Below, piece after piece: positions 46,900 through 51,005 of a stretch of 51,005 bases of DNA. The DNA lies in assembly GCA_017484005.1 (NCBI GenBank), contig JAFUTY010000034.1, positions 1 through 51,005 on the forward strand, written 5' to 3'. Numbering within the stretch: position 1 is the first letter of the stretch; the number at the start of each line of letters is the position of its first letter. Made by a program: the position numbers and the translations under genes. Origin of the DNA: Selenomonadaceae bacterium. GTDB lineage: Bacteria; Bacillota; Negativicutes; Selenomonadales; Selenomonadaceae. Under the pieces are notes generated by a model, which worked only from the letters and a program-made list of their open reading frames with translations, had not been told where the DNA came from and did not search any database.

Positions 46900-48384
46900 T
46901 TGAATTTGACTAATGACGTCATGATTATTAACGCTTTCGTTTTGTATATCGGTTTGATGATGGCGATTGGAGTTTATTATTATCGCCGAACGAAAAACAT
47001 GAGCGATTATTTTTTGGGAAATCGAAAACTTGGCGCATGGGTCACATCGTTGAGTGCGGAAGCGTCTGACATGAGCGGCTGGATGTTGATGGGAGTGCCT
47101 GGATTTGCATATCTTGCAGGATTGAACGCTGGATGGATTGCGATTGGAATTGCAATTGGAACTTGGGCGAATTGGAAATTTATTGCCGCGCGACTTCGTC
47201 AATACACTGAACTTGCAGGAAATGCTCTGACTCTGCCTGAATTTCTACAGAATCGATATAAAGATACAAGCAATTTGCTTCGAATCGTTCCTGCAATTTT
47301 CATATTGATATTTTTTATTCTGTATACATCGAGCGGTTTTGTTGCGGCAGGTAAACTTTTTGAAACAGTCTTCGGTTTGCCATTTCAATACGCAATTTTT
47401 TTAGGCGCAGGATCTGTGGTATTTTATACTCTGATCGGTGGATTTTTGGCAGTTAGCCGGACAGATTTTATTCAAGGCGTCATGATGTTTTTTGCGATTC
47501 TGATTGTTCCAACTTGCGCAGCGATGAGTTTAGGAGGATTTGGAGATACAATCAATGCTATTTCTGAATATAAAGAGACGATGTTTCAGCCATTGACAAA
47601 ACCAGATGGATCGACGATGGGCGCGATTGAGTTGATTTCTCTATTAGCTTGGGGAATTGGATATTTTGGACAGCCTCATATTTTGGTTAGATTTATGGCA
47701 ATACGATCGACTAAAGAATTGCCTCAAGCTACAAGAATCGCAATGACTTGGGTCATTTTGAGTCTAGCGGCGGCAGTTTCAATCGGAATGATTGGTACAG
47801 TTTATTTGACGACAACTCTCGAGGGTACAAATTCCGAGACAGTATTTTTGCTCATGACAAATCAACTTTTTCCACCGATTGTTGCAGGTTTAGTTTTGAG
47901 CGCGGTTTTAGCTGCAATTATGTCAACTGCATCTTCTCAATTGTTAGTTGCGGCGTCAGCTTTTGCGCAGGATTTTTATAAAACTTTGATTCGAAAAGAT
48001 GCAAATCAAGCGGAATTGGTCTGGATTTCTCGATCCTCTGTATTGATTATTGCATCGATAGCTGTTTTTCTCGGATTCAATCCTGACAGTTTCATTTTGG
48101 ACATGGTTGCTTATGCTTGGGCAGGATTCGGTGCAGCATTTGGTCCAGCGATTTTAATGAGTCTGTTTTGGAAACGTACAACGCGTCGAGGAGTTATTGC
48201 AGGGATAATCGTCGGCGGAGTCACTGTGCTTGCATGGAAACAATTTGAGCTTTTTGGATTGTATGAAATTGTTCCTGGATTCATCTTTGCTCTGGCTGCG
48301 ATTTATATTGTCAGTAAAATGGATGTTGAACCTGATAGCGAAATTTTGGAGACCTTCGATAAAGTCGGCGACAGTAAAATTTAA
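46900..48384 (+). CDS. putP: Sodium/proline-type symporter (SSF family)
   Basis: 494 residues with about 13 membrane segments. Family motifs include YYYRRTKNMSDYFLGNRKLG and LSAEASDMSGWMLMGVPG in the first helices, typical of PutP, then GGFLAVSRTDFIQGVMMF and FGQPHILVRFMAI. It imports proline or a related solute with Na+. The start is the TTG at 46900 close to AGGAG, or the TTG at 46906 at better spacing. It has its own terminator. Confidence 0.9.
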   Translation: MNLTNDVMIINAFVLYIGLMMAIGVYYYRRTKNMSDYFLGNRKLGAWVTSLSAEASDMSGWMLMGVPGFAYLAGLNAGWIAIGIAIGTWANWKFIAARLRQYTELAGNALTLPEFLQNRYKDTSNLLRIVPAIFILIFFILYTSSGFVAAGKLFETVFGLPFQYAIFLGAGSVVFYTLIGGFLAVSRTDFIQGVMMFFAILIVPTCAAMSLGGFGDTINAISEYKETMFQPLTKPDGSTMGAIELISLLAWGIGYFGQPHILVRFMAIRSTKELPQATRIAMTWVILSLAAAVSIGMIGTVYLTTTLEGTNSETVFLLMTNQLFPPIVAGLVLSAVLAAIMSTASSQLLVAASAFAQDFYKTLIRKDANQAELVWISRSSVLIIASIAVFLGFNPDSFILDMVAYAWAGFGAAFGPAILMSLFWKRTTRRGVIAGIIVGGVTVLAWKQFELFGLYEIVPGFIFALAAIYIVSKMDVEPDSEILETFDKVGDSKI

Positions 48385-48390
48385 AAAAAA

Positions 48391-48419
48391 GATCGAGGAT
48401 CAATTTTCGATCCCCGATC
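48391..48419 (+). terminator. Terminator of putP
   Basis: Hairpin GATCGAGGATC/GATCCCCGATC with a six- to seven-base loop and a T run. Same arms as the two hairpins flanking the BMP gene. Confidence 0.85.
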
Positions 48420-48468
48420 TTTTTTAGTTACAAAAATATCACTGCTGTCGATTTCCAGAATCCATATT

Positions 48469-48474
48469 TATAAT
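48469..48474 (+). promoter_or_regulatory. -10 box of the hydrolase promoter
   Basis: Perfect TATAAT 28 bases before the ATG, just after the putP terminator. No good -35 hexamer is visible. Confidence 0.45.
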
Positions 48475-48502
48475 GTAGGAAAAATTTTTTGGAGATGATT
48501 CG

Positions 48503-49423
48503 ATGAAGAAAAAATTGATCGCCATGGGAATTTTGAGTTTGAGTCTGATCTTTGGAAATTCTCAAGCTGACGCGATGAGATACTTCATGCAAGGCGACAA
48601 AATCGGAAGTCCAACTCCATATGGAAACAATGCCGCGATTGGAAATTACATCGATGTTGGCGACGCGAAACTCTATTACGAAATTTATGGCGAGGGAAAA
48701 CCGATCTTCATTTTTCACGGCGGCGGAGTTGGATCTGCATATGAACTTGGTCGAATTATTGACGATCTTCGCAATGATTATCAAGTGATCGTTGTTGCGA
48801 CTCGAGGACATGGAAGATCTGAAATCGGTCGAGATCCTTTGACTTACGAGCAGAAAGCTAATGACATGGCGACGGTCATGAAATCTCTCACAAATACTCC
48901 GGCGCAAATTATCAGTTTCAGCGATGGAGCTTACACTGCATATAAACTCGCGGCAATGTATCCAGATCTGGTTGAGCGAATCGCTGCGATTGGTGCAGGA
49001 ACTCTCAAAAAAGGATATTTTTCCGGCGAGATGAAAGTCGAGGATATGCAGAAAATCGATCCGGAATTTACGGAGATCGAGCTGCAAATTCGTCCAGAAC
49101 CAAATCGCACGCAGGAATTTTATGATTCATACATGAAATTTTGGCATGGAATGTCAGTCGGCTCGGAAGTTTTTTCGAAAATCAAATGTCCAGTGTTATT
49201 GATGGTTGGCGACGAGGATGATCATGCGCCAGTTGTCACAGTTCTCGAGGCGCATCAAATGATTCCAAATTCGAGATTGTGTGTGATTCCAAAGGCGTGG
49301 CATGGATGTTTTAACGACAATTATGATGTTGCTCGTCCGGCGATTCTTCAATTTGTCAACGCGCCAATCGATGAGTTGAAATCAAGTACAAAGGTTGAAT
49401 ATAATTCGAAGCATATAAAATAA
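48503..49423 (+). CDS. Secreted alpha/beta hydrolase
   Basis: 306 residues with a signal peptide (MKKKLIAMGILSLSLIFG, cut near ADA). The fold shows FHGGGVGSAYELG (oxyanion HGGG), the nucleophile elbow ISFSDGAYTA (Ser in SxSxG rather than GxSxG), the acid in VGDEDDHAP and the His in KAWHGCF. The substrate is unknown; an esterase or peptidase role is likely. GGAGATG precedes the ATG. The last 76 bases overlap the convergent gene on the other strand. Confidence 0.85.
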   Translation: MKKKLIAMGILSLSLIFGNSQADAMRYFMQGDKIGSPTPYGNNAAIGNYIDVGDAKLYYEIYGEGKPIFIFHGGGVGSAYELGRIIDDLRNDYQVIVVATRGHGRSEIGRDPLTYEQKANDMATVMKSLTNTPAQIISFSDGAYTAYKLAAMYPDLVERIAAIGAGTLKKGYFSGEMKVEDMQKIDPEFTEIELQIRPEPNRTQEFYDSYMKFWHGMSVGSEVFSKIKCPVLLMVGDEDDHAPVVTVLEAHQMIPNSRLCVIPKAWHGCFNDNYDVARPAILQFVNAPIDELKSSTKVEYNSKHIK

Positions 49424-50169
49424 TCTTCAACCGGCAGGCAGCCTCTCCTCAATTCAGACTCTGAATCGATTTGAGGAAGCTGCCGATTTTTTTGTTCGGC
49501 GAGGATATTTTGAACGATGTGTCCAGTTTGCTCGAGAATTTTATCCTTCGTCGCAATTGAACTTCGAATCACAAGATCCTGCCGCTCATGCAATTTGTCG
49601 AGTTGCTGCACCACGAATTGAACTTGTCTTTGAGCGTCACGATCGATTTGCGCGATATATAGATTGAACGCCGGCGAATTTTCTTCGAATTTATTCAGCG
49701 TATCGAGCAATTGCGGAAGTTTTTTCAAATTATATTCGTCATTTTGCGAAAGGATTTGCGACTCGATTTCTTGATAAAATTTTTCAATTTCGCGAACAGT
49801 TTGCATCGATGCCGATTCGATTATCGCGATTCGTTTTTCAGCGATTTCGAGCATTTTGTCCTGCATTCGAGTCAATGTTTCTGCAACTTGAATCATTCCT
49901 TCCGCGCGAGCTTTTTCAATTGCAACTTGACTCGCCGTTTGAGCTTCAATGATATCGAGCTGAGCCTCTTGACTCATTCGAATTCGCTCTGCCTCGCGAT
50001 CTGCCAATCGAATTTGAGTTTCATGTTCAATCCTTGCGCGATCTCGTTCAATTTCTGCCGCCCGAATTTTATCCGGCTCGTGATGTTCAATGATTTGAGT
50101 TTGAGGTTCAGATTTTGCAATTCCGAAAAATTCTCCGACAGCCTTGGCAATCGACGAAAAAAGTCCCAT
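49348..50169 (-). CDS. Coiled-coil protein of unknown function
   Basis: 273 residues. The start MGLFSSIAKAVGEFFGIAK is an amphipathic helix that could sit on a membrane. Residues ~30-130 are a charged helix rich in Glu, Arg and Ala (EIERDRARIEHE, LADREAERIRM); the rest is helical. The ATG shares a base with the stop of the upstream gene (TAATG). The last ~40 residues run across a hairpin that terminates the opposite gene and overlap the hydrolase gene, so the natural stop may once have been earlier. Function unknown. Confidence 0.65.
   Translation of the reverse strand: MGLFSSIAKAVGEFFGIAKSEPQTQIIEHHEPDKIRAAEIERDRARIEHETQIRLADREAERIRMSQEAQLDIIEAQTASQVAIEKARAEGMIQVAETLTRMQDKMLEIAEKRIAIIESASMQTVREIEKFYQEIESQILSQNDEYNLKKLPQLLDTLNKFEENSPAFNLYIAQIDRDAQRQVQFVVQQLDKLHERQDLVIRSSIATKDKILEQTGHIVQNILAEQKNRQLPQIDSESELRRGCLPVEDYFICFELYSTFVLDFNSSIGALTN
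49437..49484 (+). terminator. Terminator of the hydrolase gene
   Basis: Imperfect inverted repeat: 49437-49452 pairs with 49471-49484 (GGCAGC...CTCAA against TTGAGG...GCTGCC), followed by GATTTTTTTG. It lies inside the coding region of the convergent minus-strand gene. Confidence 0.7.
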
Positions 50170-51005
50170 TACATCAGATCCTTTCGCATTCTAAACATCA
50201 ATGCATTGAATTCATCCTCGCGACGTTTCAAATCCTCGCTGTATGACTTTGCATCGGCGATATAATTTGCGAAATTCTGCTGACGAAGTTCACTGAATTT
50301 CGACAAAATCTCCTCGGAAATTTTATCGAGTTTTCTTTCATCGACAAACGCTATGACTGCATCAACTGGCAAATTGATTATTGATTCTGCCCATCGAAGC
50401 AAAAACATTCGGTCTTCGGCGGAATCTGACGAAAAGATCACTGATTGCAATTCACGCTGAAAATTCTCGCTGAGATTCATCATCTGCGTCTCGAGTTCGA
50501 ATTTTTCTTGAAGATCTCCGCCCGCTTGAAATGCAAATTTTCGATAGATGCTCGCGCGAGCGTTTTGATAAAAATTATTCAGCGCGAATTTGTAATTTTG
50601 AAGTACTTGAATTAAAAATTGATCGGCTTGCGATTTGAGACTCTCGATTTGATTGCGCACATCTTTCGTTCCGATTGTGAGATGCTGCATGAAAAAATTG
50701 AATTGTGATTCGAGCATGGAATTTTCTTCGTCGGTGAGATTTGGATTTCGAGAATATTTTGTTCCGAGTTGATTCGAAATTTTTGCAAGATCTTTGAATG
50801 TATCGGCTTGCGATGTTTCAAATTTTTGCAGATGATCGTGGAGTGTATGTGGAGTGTATTCGATAGATCGATAATCGCTTGATAATATTTGATCGCCGAT
50901 TTTCCAATTGCATCGAGATCAAATTGCGCGAGGAGATCTTTCACATCGATAGATTCGTTTTTTGGTTTTGGATTTTTGATTTGTTTGATTTGATCGATGT
51001 ATGGA
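50169..51005 (-). pseudogene. Helical protein gene frameshifted by an 11-bp tandem duplication (cut by window edge)
   Basis: Two minus-strand frames carry one protein. The upstream part (..KNESIDVKDLLAQFDLDAIGKS.., from the right edge) ends in a wrong frame at 50838-50859; the downstream part (QKFETSQADTFKDLAKISNQ onward) runs to the TAA at 50169. The unit GTGGAGTGTAT is present twice at this point; removing one copy fuses both parts as IIDLSNTLHDHLQKFE. The product is mostly helical with no family I recognise. It is coupled to the next gene (TAATG). Confidence 0.75.
50838..50859 (-). repeat. 11-bp perfect tandem duplication causing a frameshift
   Basis: GTGGAGTGTAT occurs twice in a row on the plus strand. 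Eleven bases are not a multiple of three, so the reading frame of the gene on the minus strand is broken here. Confidence 0.9.

Overview
The window looks like chromosomal DNA from a low-GC, diderm (LPS-making) Firmicute, most likely a member of the Negativicutes. The reasons are a lipid A/Kdo biosynthesis cluster that includes a fused waaA-lpxK gene, strong GGAGG-type ribosome binding sites, frequent TTG starts and AT-rich codon use. This assignment is an inference from gene content; no rRNA or tRNA gene was recognised in the window.

Layout: (1) 1-3576: mfd on the minus strand, followed by a second, diverged copy of its 3' end that runs off the left edge. (2) 3647-4669: a family 2 glycosyltransferase. 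(3) 4920-29632: a 24.7 kb plus-strand array of tightly packed genes. It encodes five Hsp70/actin-type ATPases (one fused to a von Willebrand A domain), three coiled-coil proteins with GrpE-like C-termini, one pure coiled-coil protein, a VgrG/phage gpD-like spike, a PAAR-like (DUF4280-like) protein carrying an AHH nuclease domain, a probable cognate immunity protein, candidate tube and sheath proteins and several unrecognised proteins. It ends at a strong bidirectional terminator. (4) 29704-34246: minus-strand metabolic and housekeeping genes (DAHP synthase, prephenate dehydratase, DEDDh exonuclease, FliB-like methylase, endonuclease III). (5) 34360-45369: the lipid A/Kdo operon lpxB-msbA-waaA/lpxK-orf-kdsB-kdsA-kdsD-orf-kdsC-lpxL, with a partial tandem copy of the lpxL 3' end. 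(6) 45550-51005: a BMP-family binding protein, a sodium/proline-type symporter, a secreted alpha/beta hydrolase and two coiled-coil genes, one of them frameshifted by an 11-bp tandem duplication.

The most interesting region is the plus-strand array. It reads as a contractile-injection-like or type VI-like particle with a nuclease effector and immunity gene, but no ClpV-type AAA+ ATPase and no TssJ/L/M membrane complex was seen. Instead it carries an unusually large Hsp70/GrpE-like chaperone set. The working hypothesis is that these chaperones load effectors or assemble and recycle the particle. Several genes in the array are interrupted: two in-frame TAA codons in the sheath-like gene, one TGA at a conserved glycine of an Hsp70, and two frameshifts in poly-A runs. 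The locus is therefore decaying, is expressed through recoding or slippage, or contains sequence errors.

A second theme is short tandem duplication: 3' ends of mfd and lpxL, an 11-bp unit in the last gene and an in-frame 12-bp unit in a large Hsp70 gene. A third is a family of related GATC-containing terminator hairpins, two of them identical and flanking the BMP gene.
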